NCBI GenBank assembly: GCA_023614405.1
Contig: CM042694.1
Location: 480,287,392-480,351,391 of the forward strand
Length of the DNA stretch: 64,000 nucleotides
DNA from: Avena insularis
Lineage: Eukaryota > Streptophyta > Magnoliopsida > Poales > Poaceae
Direction: 5' to 3'
The notes beneath the pieces are model-generated. The model had not been told where the DNA came from. It saw nothing but the letters and a program-made list of their open reading frames with translations, and searched no databases. Shown in pieces: positions 23,124 to 36,501 of the stretch (position 1 is the first letter of the stretch; every line of letters starts with the position of its first letter). A program made the position numbers and the translations under genes.

Positions 23124-24749
23124 TGAAGGAAATATGCCCTGAGAGGCAATAATAAAGTTGTTATTATGTATTCCTTATATATGATAGATGTTTATTTTAC
23201 ATGCTGTAATTGTATTGATAGGAAACATCAATACATGTGTGTTTAATAAACAAAAAGGGTTCCTAGTCATGCCTCTCTTATAGACTAGCTTGTTGATTAA
23301 CAGGATGATCAAGGTTTCCTGATCATGGACATCGGATGTTATTAATAACAAGGTCACACCATTGGTGGAATGATGTGATGAACATTCATCCGAAGTATAG
23401 CATTACGATCAAGTCATTGTGTTTATATTGCTATAACATCATACGAAGTAATCTTTATCCTTAGACCATGAGATCATGTTAATTGCTAACACCGGAAGAG
23501 TATCTTGATAACATCAAACATCACACCGTAATGTGGAGACTATAAAGATGGGTTCATTACTACGAAGGTGTTATGTTGAGGCTCATGGATCAAGAGTGGA
23601 ATTTGTCAATCCAGATGACGGATAGATATACTGGTCCTCTCGATGATATCACATTAGGATAGCTTGCAAGCAAGTGATGTGATCACTAGAATGTTATATC
23701 ACGAACGAAAAGAGTGCATGTCGAATTTAGACCAAACTAGGTATGGAGATACCGATGATCGAATCTCGGACATGTAATATATCGAGAGACAAAGGGATTT
23801 AGTTACAAGCGTTAAAGGTTCTCACGATCACAGAGTCATAGTTGAATGTGCAGGAGTCAAGACGATCTCCGTGTCTCGCTGATTATTGATCGGAGAAGGG
23901 TCTCGATCATGTCTGCATTATTCATGAACCGTAGGGTGGCACACTTAAGAGTTAATGACACCATTTTGGAGCACATATGTTTCAGACGAAAGAATTGCAA
24001 AAGCGCAGGAATTGTTTCAATAGAAACCGGAAATTGTTTCGTGAAATTGCGAAGGTGGTTCTGCATGTGATATTGAAATATTGCAAGGGGCTATATGTGA
24101 ATGTTTGTTAATTAAAGTAATTAACAAAATTCTGAATAAATTTAATAAAAGAGTTTTATTAAATGAGAGAGCATTAAATTTGGAGAAACTTAATGCATTT
24201 AAAGTGGAGACTTTAAAAGGGAATGTGAAGAGGCATTTTAATGTGGAGGAGTTACCACCACATGAATGGGGGAGGTGAGGGGTCACCCCCATGCGCCGCC
24301 ATGGAAAGAGGGGCACCCTCCTCCTATAAAAGGCCACCCATTCCTCCTTCTTCCTCACACCTCCTTGTGAAGGATCTCTCTCCCTCTAGAATTATTCCCC
24401 ATGGTCTCGGATTAGCGAGATACATGTTCCCGTGGCATTTCATCCGAAGGAGTTGTTTCTTCCGCTGGATCGCTGGAGCGAGGAGGTGGAGGTTGTCCGT
24501 GGCTTGAATGTGTGTGAAAAGCGGATGCGCTGCTGAGTTGCGGCGCTCGGACTTCCTCACGATCTTGAGATCGGCAAGTGGACGACTACATCAACCACGA
24601 GTTCCTACTCGTTAACAAAGCTCGTTGTCTTCGAGGGTAAGTTCTCTATGGATGTATGTCCACCTGTTTGCTTTGTACCTAGTAGATAGATCTTGGCGTA
24701 TAGTTCACACCGTAGGAAATTTTTTGTTTTCTATGCTGCGGACCCAACA
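23124..24749 (+). repeat. 3' LTR of the copia element
   Basis: A 1626-base copy of the 5' LTR with the same ends and TATA box. Small indels separate the two, for example CTTTCTTAGACC against CTTTATCCTTAGACC and losses near 23636 and 23702. The right copy of the ATGTA duplication follows at 24750-24754. Confidence 0.92.
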
Positions 24750-25406
24750 ATGTATGCAAAGGTTTGTGCTCTCTCCGAAAGATACGAATGAGTCACCCAC
24801 GCGAGAGCCCCTCTTGATAGTACGACTATCTATCCTAAACCCGGTCTCCCAGCACTACAAGAGACCGATAAAATAGAAAACCTATCAAGATCATACCTTT
24901 GCCTTGAGCATCCCACTTGAGCTTGATGTAGACGGTCTTGTCACCTTCAAGATGGAACACCTTTCTTGATTGCTCTTGCTTGCTCTTGCTTGATGAAGAC
25001 TTGCAAATGGCTCCCCCATACTCCATGAGGAAACCTCTTCTTTGGCCTTGTCTTCATCACTCCATGATGACGAGGATGGCAAGCTTCAAGCATGACATCT
25101 TCTAGAGAAGGCACCTTGAGCTTGCACTTCAATTCTTGATGATGTCTTGAAGATAGCCATGAGGAACTCCATCTTCTTCTTCTTCTTCAAGACATACTTG
25201 ATCTTCCTCTTCTTCTTCAACAATATTCCAATAGGCACAAAGCCCTTGGACATTGCTTCATCTTCATCTTCTTCAACCTTGAACCCAACACATGGTCCAA
25301 GCGATGCCAATGGACGAACCTACAAGTGAAACTCAATTAACACATTAGTCCATACGGATTGTCATTAATTACCAAAACCACACATGGAGGAATACATGCC
25401 CTTTCA
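24750..25406 (+). mobile_element. Family-X solo LTR, copy 1, right part
   Basis: It resumes the family-X sequence after the copia insertion (ATGTATGCAAAGG as in copy 2 at 57915) and ends GCCCTTTCA at 25406. The CCTAT duplication follows. A CTT-rich stretch at 25165-25225 is also in copy 2. The open frames here on both strands are not supported as genes. Confidence 0.78.
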
Positions 25407-25418
25407 CCTATAGAATTC
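25407..25418 (+). repeat. 12-base strip of element C with two target-site duplications
   Basis: CCTATAGAATTC is all that separates two independent insertions. CCTAT is the right duplication of family-X copy 1 (left copy 14887-14891). AATTC is the left duplication of the large non-autonomous element (right copy 35120-35124). Confidence 0.85.
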
Positions 25419-28400
25419 TGTGGCATTCCGCTAAAACCACTACTAGAAAATCGTTGTGTTTTGGTGCATTGCATCATCATGACCGCATGCTCATGTCATC
25501 ATGCCACATTGCATTTGAGCATCGTCATGTCATCATGCATGGTTATGTAAAAAATTATTTTCGAAAAGCCTATTTTTGTTTTCTAAATACCCCATCTCTA
25601 ATTTCAAATCAAAAACCCCGGTCGTTCCGGATATTTTTCTTTTGTCTAAAAAGGATTCTAAAAGGCTTGTTTGTAATAAATAAAATATTTAAATTATTTT
25701 GGGAGGCAGCCAGCCGGGCCTGAAAGCCCAGCCGGCCACCTCCAGATAAACACCCTAGTCTATCCTAAACCGAACCCTACCCTAACCTAATCTAACCTCC
25801 CACCACCATCGCCAGCCCCACCAAGAAGACGCCAAGACGCTAGCGCTGCAAGCAACCATCTTGACCTTCCACCCCGCCACCCTGGCACCCCTCCACCTCA
25901 TCCCGACCAACCCCGTCTCTCCACCTCACCAGCCCACACCCCCTGGCCCAATCCACGCACCACCACACACGCACACACCCAGCCGCACACCAATCCCCCA
26001 ACCGACCGGCCTCACCCCGCTTCTCCCTCCACATCACCCCCTTGGCACACACGCCCACCTACCACGTCCCCACACACATCGCCCCACTGGCGACTCCCGA
26101 CGCGCCTCACGCGAGGCCCCGCCCTACCTACCCCGCTCCCTCTGCTCGATCCCCCTCTCTCTCTCCTCTCGGCCCCACCGACCAGCCCAGCCCTCTCCCA
26201 GAGACTCTCCTTCCTCCTCCACCGCCTACTTTCTCTCTACCACCTGAGCCTCACCTCGCCGCCTTCTCCCCCGTCCTTCATCCTCCCCGCCGCCGAGCTC
26301 TCCACCTTGGTGCGTGATGCCCTCCTCGCCCCGGCTCTCCAGCAGCGCCGCCCGGCCGTGGCCACGACACCGTCCGCCATCTCCGGCCACCTCGACCTCG
26401 ACCCTGGGCACCGCCTCCTCCCTCCGTGCAGAGCACCTTCGCCGCCGCCTACCTGGGACCCACCGCCTCGATCCCCTGCGCCGCCGCCACGGCCGCTCGA
26501 GCCGAGCTCCTCTCCGTCGCCCCAGCCTTCCTCCCCTGGTACTCCGCCTCACCGGAGCCCCGCCGTCCTTGCCCATCCTCGACCGCCACCGCTGCAGCGG
26601 GACCCGCCGCTACGCGATCCCTGTCTCTACGCCTCAAGCTACCGCCCCGCCCCTTCCGAGCCCGGCCCCTCACTAGCGTCCCCCACCGGCCATCCGAGCC
26701 ACCGCCCCGGGCAAGCGCGCCTCGTCCGCCGCCTCCCTACCTTGCCTGTCGTTAGGACGTCACCCCGAGCTCGCCATGTCCTCTGTCGTCTCCGTTGCCC
26801 TGTGCTCTCCCGCGAGCATGAGTCTGCTGGCCGCGCCTTTGTCAGCGTGTTCTCGACAGACTCTGTGCTCCTATGTGAACATGTCTATGTGTTTGTATGT
26901 TTATTCAGTTACCGATGACAACTCCGATTCCTTCCAAGTTCTTCGCCTTTGGTGTTGTGGCGTCGTCCGCTCAAACCAAGTTACCTTGTCGCAATATCTT
27001 CTCGAACCCGTGGACCGGCAAGCCCAAATCCGAAGCACCATCTTGGTGTCCTGAAGATACCATCGCAAGTTCACCTTCGATCTCAAAGCCGAGAGCCAAC
27101 GCCAAGATCTTATACTTGATCCCCAAGACCGATCCGATGACGATACACCGAGGCGATCCGCAACCCCCACAAGATCACGTTTGCACCAAGAGCGGCCACG
27201 TCAAGAACTTCAACCCGGACCCGATGACCGCCAAGATCGCCACCAGAACGACAAACACTTCACCGCGGAACACCGAGTTTGCTGACACGGAACACCAAGT
27301 TCTTCGTCCCGAACGCCAAGACCGACCCGATACGTGGACCCGACAAGATCTTCACGACGACAAGATCGATGCCGACCAGGGCGAATCCGACGCGCCCCTG
27401 ACGCCAAACCAAGTCCTTCTTCCCAGAACACCAAGATCTCCTTCCATTGTCCGAGACCGATCCCCGTCGAACCCTGAACCCCCGGAACCCAAGATCTCCC
27501 AAACCCAGATATGTGACCCTAAGCCCCTATTTTTATAATATGACATCTATCTGTTGCATATTAAGTTGTTCATGCTTGCATACATGTCATCTGGTGGGTT
27601 GGGTTAAATAGTCGATTCACCTAAATTAAATATGGAGTCTATATGCGGGCTATTCTAGTCTTATTCCGAACTCCATTTAAATTTGTGTAGCGAACCAATG
27701 CCATGCTTTGCCTTGTTAATACAACATTTAAATTGCGGGGGTTTTAAATAACTTGAACCGTGTAATTAATTGTCGGGACCCCGGTTCCGCTGAATATTGT
27801 CTAATTGCACCACATCTGCATCATATCATAAGCATGCCGGATCTTCTTCCGTAGTATTAAATATTGCATCCGATGTTTCTTTTAGTGCTTTGCTTCTTCG
27901 CGGATTAGGCCGATGAGTTGATGCGAGTATCGACAAGTTCTCTGGATATGATCCGTCGGCAGTGTTTCCCAGGCGAGCATCTCTTCCCCTTCTACCTATT
28001 TTGCATTTATAGTCTTTATTTCCTCCTGTTGATCTATTGCTATCCGTGTCACGATGCTTTAGTTCCCGTACACCAGTTATATCTCGTGCAGCCTCTATAT
28101 TGCCTTGGACACCTCCTATTACCTGTGTTTGGTAGATAGCTGGCCTTGCGAGTTGTAGTTGCTTGCTCAGGTGCGATCTCGTGTTGTCAAGTACCACAGT
28201 TGTTGGAATGCTGCCAAATGTTTATGGTGGAGTTGAACATGACTTTAAACACAACTATTAAATTGCTAGATATAACTAATGCAGAGGCATCGGTGGGCAA
28301 TAGATGTTATTTGGTTCTTCCACGCTCACTTGTGTCCCATAGGAACCCGAGTACTTGATACCCGTTCCTTGATTATTCGCACTATCCACATCTGGGAGGC

Positions 28401-29846
28401 CTTATGGACCCGCCTGAGCCAGAGCTTGATTCATTTCTATTTCCTGGGGCCACAAAGTAGTTTGGGGCTTTATTACTATCCTGTACTTATGCCATGCTTT
28501 ACTGCTTTATTTAAGGTTGTGCGTGGAGCACCTGTACTATTTTGGAACGTGGAATGTTTTCGCGGTATCGACAAGCCCAGTCACACTTTCAGGTTCCTAG
28601 TCGTTTACAGCCATTGTCACAAACCCTGGGTCCGTCTCGGAGCCGGCCAAGTTCGTTGCTGGTAGCTTAGTGGGGTGGCCCCTGAAATATTTATGAATCC
28701 TGTGATCGCTTTGTTGTGAATGCCTCGTTGGGTTTTGAGTTGGTTTTTCCGAGGTTGATCGAGTGTGTGTTGCTATTTGTGCACCCCTGCAGGGTAAAAC
28801 TTTCTGAAAGCCGTGTCCGCAGTTATGGACGACTTGGAGCACAGTATCTCGATCATAGACAAGCATAACTAAAGTAGTGCTATAAATTTGACTTAATATA
28901 TCTGACCAGTAATCAGCTTCACTATAACGAAATGGATATTAGAAATGCCAACCACTGCTGGATCTGGGATGTTTGTTATAGCTTCCTAGTAAGTATTGCA
29001 ATTCCAATGAAATGTGATAAAAGTGCCAACAACTGCTGGGTTTTGGGATTCCTCAGGACAATTATATCTGACTAGTAAATGTTCCAACTACATCGAAATG
29101 TTAACTAAAACTGCCAACTACTTATGCTATCAGGATGACTCGTGCTATATATCTGATTAGTAAGTGCTGCAACTTTAATGGAATGAGTAAAACTACCAAC
29201 TGTGTGAGTTCCTTGGCCCGACTTCCTCGTTTGGTCTCGAGGGGGAAATACCAGGATGGGTATGTTTGGTGTTAGGTTTAGGTAGGATCCAAATAGGTCT
29301 TTCTTACCCCTCTCTAGTAGCCGCCAGTGATACTGAGTCTCTATAGGTTGTTTAGTGCCGCTGCGCTGCCGCTTCAGCCCACCATACCTATGTAGGCGAG
29401 AGCCGCCGAATTCTAGCCTCGCCGTAATCGGCCTCAAGATCGATGCTCCTCTTTTTCTTTTGCCCTTTGTCGGCACCCCCTTTTGTTTTAGAAGGTTTGA
29501 GATCAACGTCGTTAGCAGGGTTACCCTTCCGGCTTGGCCTGGGCAGGGTTATGGACGCCATTGGTTATTCTTCAGGCCTCTTAGCCCCATTTGCATCTTG
29601 TCCGTAGTCGGACGCTTTATCGTTTTCAAGGTGATTTGGATCTTTTTATATTATATCTGTATCCTTGACTCATGGAGTCGTTGTTGTATATATATGTTCT
29701 GTGGGTTTCATCATGGACTAATGTGTAATGGTATTACTTCGTTATCCACCCGCACGCAAGTGCCTGGTGGGCGTCCTTGAATCGTTTCTATGCGGGTTTG
29801 GCGGGAAGCGCTAAACCTTGCAAAGGGGCGATTCAAGGGTGTTATA
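25419..29846 (+). repeat. 5' LTR of the LARD-like element
   Basis: 4428 bases. A GC-rich, CCACC-rich block (about 25850-26760) lies between A/T-rich parts. Many long overlapping open frames in this block occur on both strands and in both LTRs. They lack domains, differ by indels between the two LTRs, and are compositional. The end base pattern TTATA differs from TTACA in the other LTR. Confidence 0.85.
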
Positions 29847-30638
29847 GAGGGGTATCAGAGCTCAGCAGTTGCGATACCCCACTTGTCCAGCCTGTAGGAT
29901 AACCTAGCTAACGGCCGAAGTAGAGTGTCAAAACTATTTTGCAAAATCGGTTGGATAGATCTGATTAGGTCTAATTTTACTCCTTACCCTCTGCTATTCT
30001 CCTCTTACCTCTGCGTGCTTTGGATCTGTTCTCTTATCTTTTCTTCGAGTCCAGGAATTCTCGTGGTCGGGTTTCCGTCGTACCTTCAGGGTTTTCGCTT
30101 CCTCCTTTGGTAACGGTGTTTCTACATCCGGTCTTCTTGCTATCTGAGAAATCCTTCCTCTATTGGACTTCTCTCTATTCCTTCTTGTGACTTCCGGTGT
30201 TTCCCGACGCGACGACATCATCTACGCCAGATCCGATGCAGAGCCTGCATCACTCCTTTGTTCCAAACCTCGCTTGTCGAGATCTTCAGTCTGATTCCGA
30301 GAATGGCTGCACGCTTTTCCACCGAATGTGCGGAGTAATAGTTTGGGTGCGTGATGGATTGGCCCCCATGCCGACTACTCAATCTAATTTCTCATGTACA
30401 TTGAAGTGGATGAGAATGAATCGGTTCTCTCTTTCTATCGAAGTTAGAGGTGGCTTTATTTGTGGATACCTTTCGTCCTTTGGTATCCAGAGTGTTCTCT
30501 CGACGATCACGGACAACGACCTCTTGTTAGTGGTGTCGCGAGCATCTACATGAAGCGAGAAGATTCAGATCGCCGACCTTCTTCCCGGTACCATGAGGCG
30601 GATCTCGAGGGCGAGATCCCTTGTTAGTGGTGTCGAAT
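29847..30638 (+). other. Internal region of the LARD-like element, no genes
   Basis: It begins with a primer site GGGTATCAGAGC (29850-29861, one base off the canonical TGGTATCAGAGC), then a CT-rich leader. It ends in a segment resembling the gypsy pol end plus polypurine region (GGATCTCGAGGGCGAGATCC near 30600), where the expected purine tract reads GTTAGTGGTGTCGAAT and is poorly conserved. No gag, protease, RT or integrase motif was found in any frame. The short frames at 30197-30553 are unrecognised. Confidence 0.75.
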
Positions 30639-33600
30639 TGTGGCATCCCGCTAAAACCACTACTAGAAAATCGTTGTGTTTTTGTGCATTGCATCATCAT
30701 GACCGTATGCTCATGTCATCATGCCACATTGCATTTGAGCATCGTCATGTCATCATGCATGGTTATGTAAAAAATTATTTTCGAAAAGCCTATTTTTGTT
30801 TTCTAAATACCCCGTCTCTAATTTCAAATCAAAAACCCCGGTCGTTCCGGATATTTTTCTTTTGTCTAAAAAGGATTCTAAAAGGCTTGTTTGTAATAAA
30901 TAAAATATTTAAATTATTTTGGGAGGCAGCCAGCCAGGCCTGAAAGCCTAGCTGGCCACCTCCAGATAAACACCCTACTCTATCCTAAACCCAACCCTAC
31001 CCTAACCTAATCTAACCCAGCCCCTCACCCTGCAGCTTACACGCCCCCTGGCCAAGACGCTTAGCTGCAGCAACCCTGGCCTTCCACCCCGCCACCCTGG
31101 CACCCCTCCACCTCATCCCGACCAACCCCGTCTCGCCACCTCATCAGCCCACACCCCCTGGACCAATCCACGCACCGCCACACATGCCACACACGCACAC
31201 ACCCAGCCGCACACCAATCCCCCCAACCGACCGGCCTCACCCCGCTTCTCCCTCCACATCACCCCCTTGGCACACACGCCCACCTACCGCCCCACACACA
31301 CACGTCCCCAGCCCCACCTGGGCGCACTCCCCGACGCGCCCTCACGCGAGGCCCCGCCCTACCTACCCCGCTCCCTCTGCTCGATCCCCCTCTCTCTCTC
31401 CTCTCGCGGCCCACCGCCTAGTGACCGACCAGCCCCGTGTCCCTCCCCCGCACTCTCCTTCCTCCTCCATCGCCACCTACCACCGCCGCCATCCCGTTGC
31501 CCTCTCCCCGGTTGCCGACCGCCCCGGGCCCCCTCACCTCTCCGCCTTCTCCCCCGTCCCTCATCCTCCCGCCGCCGAGCTCTCAACCTCGGTGCGCGAC
31601 GCCCTCCTTGCCCCGACTTTCTAGCAGCGCCGCCCGGCCGCGGCCTCGACGTCGTCCGCCATCTCCGGCCACCTCGACCTCGACCCTGGGCGCCGCCTCT
31701 TCCCTCCGCATAGAGCACCTTCGCCGCCGCCTACCCGGGACCCACCGCCTGGATCCCCTGCGCCGCGACCGCGGCCGCCCGAGCCGAGCTCCTCTCCGTC
31801 GCCCCAGCCTTCCTCCCCTGGTGCTCCGCCTCACGAGCTCCCCGTCCTGCCATCCTCGGCTCGACCGCCACGCTGCAGTACTGCCGCTGTCGATCCTCTC
31901 TGCGCCTCAAGCTTCGTGCCCGTCCTGCCGAGCCCGGCCCCTTGGTGGCATCGTCCCACCGGCCGTCCGAGCCGCCGCCCCGGGCAAGCGCGCCTCGTCT
32001 GCCGCCTCCCTGCCTTGCCCGTCGTCAGGACGTCACCCCGAGCTCGCCATGTCCTCTGTCGTTCCGCTGCCCCATGCTCTCCCGCGAGCATTAGTCTGCT
32101 GGTCGCGCCTTTGTCAGCGTGTTCTCGACAGACTCTGTGCTCCTATGTGAACATGTCTGTGTGTTTGTATGTTTATTCAGTTACCGATGACAACTCCGGT
32201 TCCTTCCAAGTTCTTCGCCTTTGGTGTTGTGGCGTCGTCCGCTCAAACCAAGTTACCTTGTCACAATATCTTCTCGAAGCCGCGAACCGGCAAGCCCAAA
32301 CCCGAAGCACCATCGCGGTGTCCTGAAGATACCATCGCAAGTTCACCTTTGATCTCAAAGCCGAGAGCCAACGCCAAGATCTTCTACTCGATCCCCAAGA
32401 CCGATCCGATGATGATACACCGAGGCGATCCGCAACCCCCACAAGATCACGTTTGCACCAAGAGTGGCCACGTCAAGAACTTCAACCCAGACCCGATGAC
32501 CGCCAAGATCGCCACCGGAACGACAAGCACTTCACCATGGAACACCGAGTTTGCCGACACGGAACGCCAGGTTCTTCATCCCGAACGCCAAGACCGACCC
32601 GATACGCGGACCTGACAAGATCTTCGAGACGACAAGATCGACGCCGACCAGGGTGAATCCGACGCGCCCATGATGCCAAACCAAGTCCTTCCCAGAACGC
32701 CAAGCTCTCCTTCCATTGTCCGAGACCGATCCCCGTCGAACCCTACCGAACCCTCGGAACCCAAGATCTCCCGAACCTAGATGTGTGACCCTAAGCCCCT
32801 ATTTTTATAATATGACATCTATCTGTCGCATATTAAATTGTTCATGCTTGCATACATGTCATCTGGTGGGTTGGGTTAAATAGTCGATTCACCTAAATTA
32901 AATATGGAGTCTATATGCGGGCTATTCTAGTCTTATTCTGGACTCTATTTAAATTTGTGTAGCGAACCAATGCCATGCTTTGCCTTGTTAATACAACATT
33001 TAAATTGCGGGGGTTCTAAATAACTTGAACCATGTAATTAATTGTCGGGACCCCGGTTCCGCTGAATATTGTCTAATTGCACCGCATCTGCATCATATCA
33101 TAAGCATGCCGGATCTTCTGCCGTAGTATTAAATATTGCATCCGGTGTTTCTTTTAGTGCTTTGCTTCTTCGCGGATTAGGCCGATGAGTTGATGCGAGT
33201 ATCGACAAGTTCTCCGGATATGATCCGTCGGTAGTGTTTCCCAGGCGAGCATCTCTTCCCCTTCTACCTATTTTGCATTTATAGTCTTTATTTCCTCCTG
33301 TTGATCTATTGCTATCCGTGTCGTGATGCTTTAGTTCCTGTACACCAGTTATATCCCGTGCAGCCTCTATATTGCCTTGGACACCTCCTATTACCTGTGT
33401 TTGGTAGATAGCTGGCCTTACGAGTCATAGTTGCTTGCTTAGGTGTGATCTCGTGTTGTCAAGTACCACAGTTGTTGGAATGCTGCCAAATGTTTATGGT
33501 GGAGTTGAACATGACTTTAAACACAACTATTAAATTGCTAGATATAACTAATGCAGAGGCATTGGTGGGCAATATATGTTATTTGGTTCTTCCATGCTCA

Positions 33601-35119
33601 CTTGTGTCCCGTAGGAACCCGAGTACTTGATACCTGTTCCTTGACTATTCGCACTATCCACATTCGAGAGGCCTTATGGACCCCCCTGAGCTAGAGCTTG
33701 ATTCATTTCTATTTCTTGGGGCCACAAAGTAGTTTGGGGCTTTATTACTATCCTATACTTATGCCATGCTTTACTGCTTTATTTAAGATTGTGCGTGGAG
33801 CACCTGTACTGTTTTAGAACGTGGAATGTTTCCGCGGTATCGACAAGCCCAATCACACTTTCAGGTTCCCAGTCGTTTACAGCCATTGTCACAAACCCTG
33901 GGTCCGTCTCGGAGCCGGCCAACTTCGTTGCGGGTAGCTTAGTAGGGTGGCCCCCTGAAATATTTATGAATCCTGTGATCGCTTTGTCGTGAATGCCTCG
34001 TTGGGTTTTGAGTTGGTTTTTCCGAGGTTGATCGAGTGTGTGTTGCTATTTGTGCACCCCTGCAGCGTAAAACTTTCTGAAAGCCGTGTCCGCGGTAATG
34101 GACGACTTGGAGCACAGTATCTCGATCATAGACAAGCATAACTAAAGTAGTGCTATAAATTTGACTTAATATATCTAACTAGTAATCAACTTCACTATAA
34201 CAGAATGGATATTAAAAATGCCAACCACTGCTGGATCTAGGATGTTTGTTATACCTGCCTAGTAAGTATTGCAATTCCAATGGAATGTGATAAAAATGCC
34301 AACAACTGCTGGGTTTTGGGATTCCTCAGGACAATTATATCTGACTAGTAAATGTTCCAACTACAACGGAATGTTAACTAAAACTGCACACTACTTATGC
34401 TATCAAGATGACTCATGCTATATATCTGATTAGTAAGTGCTGCAACTTTAATGGAATGAGTAAAACTGCCAACTGTGTGAGTTCCTTGGCCCGACTTGCT
34501 CGTTTGGTCTCGAGGGGGAAATACCAGGATGGGTATGTTTGGTGTTAGCTTTAGGTAGGATCTAAATAGGTCTTTCTTACCCCTCTCTAATAGCCGCCAG
34601 CGATACCGAGTCTCTATAGGTTTTTTAGTGTCGTTGCGCTGCCGCTTCAGCCCACCATACCTATGTAGGCGAGAGCCGCCGAATTCTAGCCTCGCCGTGT
34701 ACTAGCCTCAGTACTGACACTCCTCTTTTTCTTTTGCCCTTTGTCGGCACCCATTTTGTTTTAGAAGGTTTGAGATCGACGTCGTTAGCAGGGTTACCCT
34801 TCCGGCTTGGCCTGGGCAGGGTTATGGACGCCATTGGTTATTCTTCAGGCCTCTTAGCCCCATTTGCATCTTGTCCGTAGTCGGACGCTCTATCGTTTTC
34901 AAGGTGATTTGGATCTTTGTATATTATATCTGTATCCTTAACTCATGGAGTTGTTGTTGTATATATATGTTCTGTGGGTTCCATCATGGACTAATGTGTA
35001 ATGGTATTACTTCGTTCTCCACCCGCACGCAAGTTCCTGGTGGGCGTCCTTGAATCGTTTCTATGCGGGTTTGGCGGGAAGCGCTAAAACTTGCATAGGG
35101 CCGATTCGAGGGTGTTACA
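30639..35119 (+). repeat. 3' LTR of the LARD-like element
   Basis: 4481 bases, colinear with the 5' LTR from TGTGGCATCCC to GGGTGTTACA. Differences are scattered substitutions plus indels in the GC-rich block, where the 3' LTR has extra CCGCC-type sequence near 31420-31560. The AATTC duplication follows directly. Confidence 0.85.
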
Positions 35120-35478
35120 AATTCATCGAGACCGACCATGGGTGTCGGAAGAGGGACTTGAAGGCCCTTGAGCTGAAGATTGAGGAATTGGACAAGGAGA
35201 AGCCAGGGACGCCCAAACACCATCGATTGCTGCAACTTTATCTTGATAAACTTGATGAAGATATCAAGCGGACAACCAAAGCGGGTTTTGCCATGAGTCT
35301 TAAGGCGCTACAAACACTCCAAGATAACAATGAGTTCATTAAGGAACAAGTGAAAGTGCTGGAGAGGAATAATATTTTCTACAAGCTGTGTGTGAAGGAA
35401 TTAGAAGCTGTCAACCAATCTCTCTGCCTCAGGTTAACCCGTGAGGAGAAGATACCACGTGCCATGGTGCCCCGGTGA
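35120..35478 (+). pseudogene. Element C env-like frame, C-terminal piece (coiled coil)
   Basis: Beyond the LARD insertion an open frame of about 118 codons runs to TGA 35476-35478. It contains DLKALELKIEELDKEK, LLQLYLDKLDEDIKR and NEFIKEQVKVLERNN. The heptad spacing of Leu and Ile with many Lys and Glu suggests a long coiled coil. It precedes the internal polypurine tract, the place of the Athila env-like/ORF3 protein. No signal peptide or transmembrane helix is visible. The open frame continues upstream into LTR sequence only by chance, so its upstream methionine is not genuine. Function unknown. Confidence 0.55.
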
Positions 35479-35538
35479 TCTACAATAATCACGGTATCAA
35501 ATAATCGCAAAGGATTATTTGATCCCGCCTGGCTTGAT

Positions 35539-35554
35539 TCCAAGCTTGGGGAGA
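35539..35554 (+). promoter_or_regulatory. Internal polypurine-like tract of element C
   Basis: TCCAAGCTTGGGGAGA follows the env-like stop by 60 bases and mirrors the internal tract of element B (8613-8629). Confidence 0.5.
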
Positions 35555-36501
35555 TCTTTAAAACCTTGTAATCTAATTTATAAGTTTTTATTATTATTCT
35601 TGCATTAGTTCAAACTAGAAATAAAGTTTGCATCATTAGAATTCCCTTCAGGAATAGTCGATCCCTTTTATGATATTTCGAGTTTTTTATTATATATGGA
35701 GCAATATTGAGTTTGTGTTTGCTTTATTGATATATGAATGACTTGAGTATGATTTTACTTACACTTGATGATATCAATAGGAGTCTTCCACACAATTGGT
35801 ATTAATGGAACACATAAAGATAATTTGGTCAATATGCTGTAAGTTTACGGTTTGATTCACAAAGAAAAATTATCTATACAATTAAGTTGAAAAAGAAAAC
35901 CTTGAACAAAGGAAAATTAAAGTGCTATCCAAATAGAGTGAGAACAAGTCGTGGTAGAATCTCAAGTCATAAGAATGCTTCATATACGGTTGGAATTTGA
36001 TAATTGAGATTGTTGAAATTTGAATTCCTACAAGAAGTGGAATATATGGCTAGCTCCTTTGCACAACACTTAAAACAAAAGTGTGAGCGTATATGCAAAA
36101 GAAAAGGAAAAAGAAAATAATAAAAAGAGCGAATGTGCAAAGAGAAAATAGGCATATGCCAGTGTATTGTAGTATGACAAAGAGACACTTTTGAGATTTT
36201 AAATCCCAAGTGAATACGTTGATCCTAAAACACTTGGGACTACCTTGTTAACTCATTCGGTTGAACTAGATTCTTTTACATTATGTTGAGATTCATCTTT
36301 TATGAACTATTGATAACTAAGGTGTGGAAGCCTTCCAATACTATTTAGATGGTTCAAGTAAGGTACTATTCATGAACTTATTCCCCTGTATCATACATGA
36401 TAAACACATGCTGCAATTGCCTCATTTATTTTATCGACTCAGCTTCATGAATATGAGGATCACATCCATTAAGCTAAAATCTTGCTCGGGACGAGGAAGA
36501 G
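35555..36501 (+). other. Element C 3' untranslated region
   Basis: About 0.95 kb of A/T-rich sequence between the two polypurine tracts, half the length of the matching region in element B. No gene supported. Confidence 0.55.

Larger units (their letters stand above)
16516..24749 (+). mobile_element. Full-length copia retrotransposon (BARE/Angela-like)
   Basis: This 8.2 kb element has two LTRs (1629 and 1626 bases), a tRNA-iMet-type primer site, gag, protease, integrase, RT and RNase H in copia order, a polypurine tract, and a 5-base duplication ATGTA on both sides. The LTR start TGAAGGAAATATGCCC is close to the BARE/Angela group of Triticeae. The LTRs are alike but differ by many small changes, so the insertion is not recent. 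Frameshifts, stops, a damaged zinc knuckle and an Asp-to-Asn change in integrase make it inactive. It lies inside family-X copy 1. Confidence 0.92.
25419..35119 (+). mobile_element. Large non-autonomous LTR retrotransposon (LARD-like, Tekay-type LTRs)
   Basis: Two long direct repeats (25419-29846 and 30639-35119) flank only 792 bases of internal sequence, and AATTC is duplicated on both sides. The LTRs start TGTGGCATTCC/TGTGGCATCCC and end GGGTGTTATA/GGGTGTTACA, with a tRNA-iMet-like primer site after the first. No gag or pol is present. The LTR style matches Tekay chromoviruses, so it is probably a deletion derivative needing enzymes from an autonomous relative. It inserted into the env-like frame of element C. 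Confidence 0.88.

Noticed and set aside
25438..25450. CACTACTAGAAAA in the LARD-like LTR as a CACTA end
   Set aside because: It occurs in both LTRs at the same place, inside the LTR, without a partner or target duplication.
25861..27538. Long open frames in the GC-rich part of the LARD-like 5' LTR (and 31184-32615 in the 3' LTR)
   Set aside because: They are open on several frames of both strands, differ by indels between the two LTRs, and have no domain. The CCACC-rich composition explains them.
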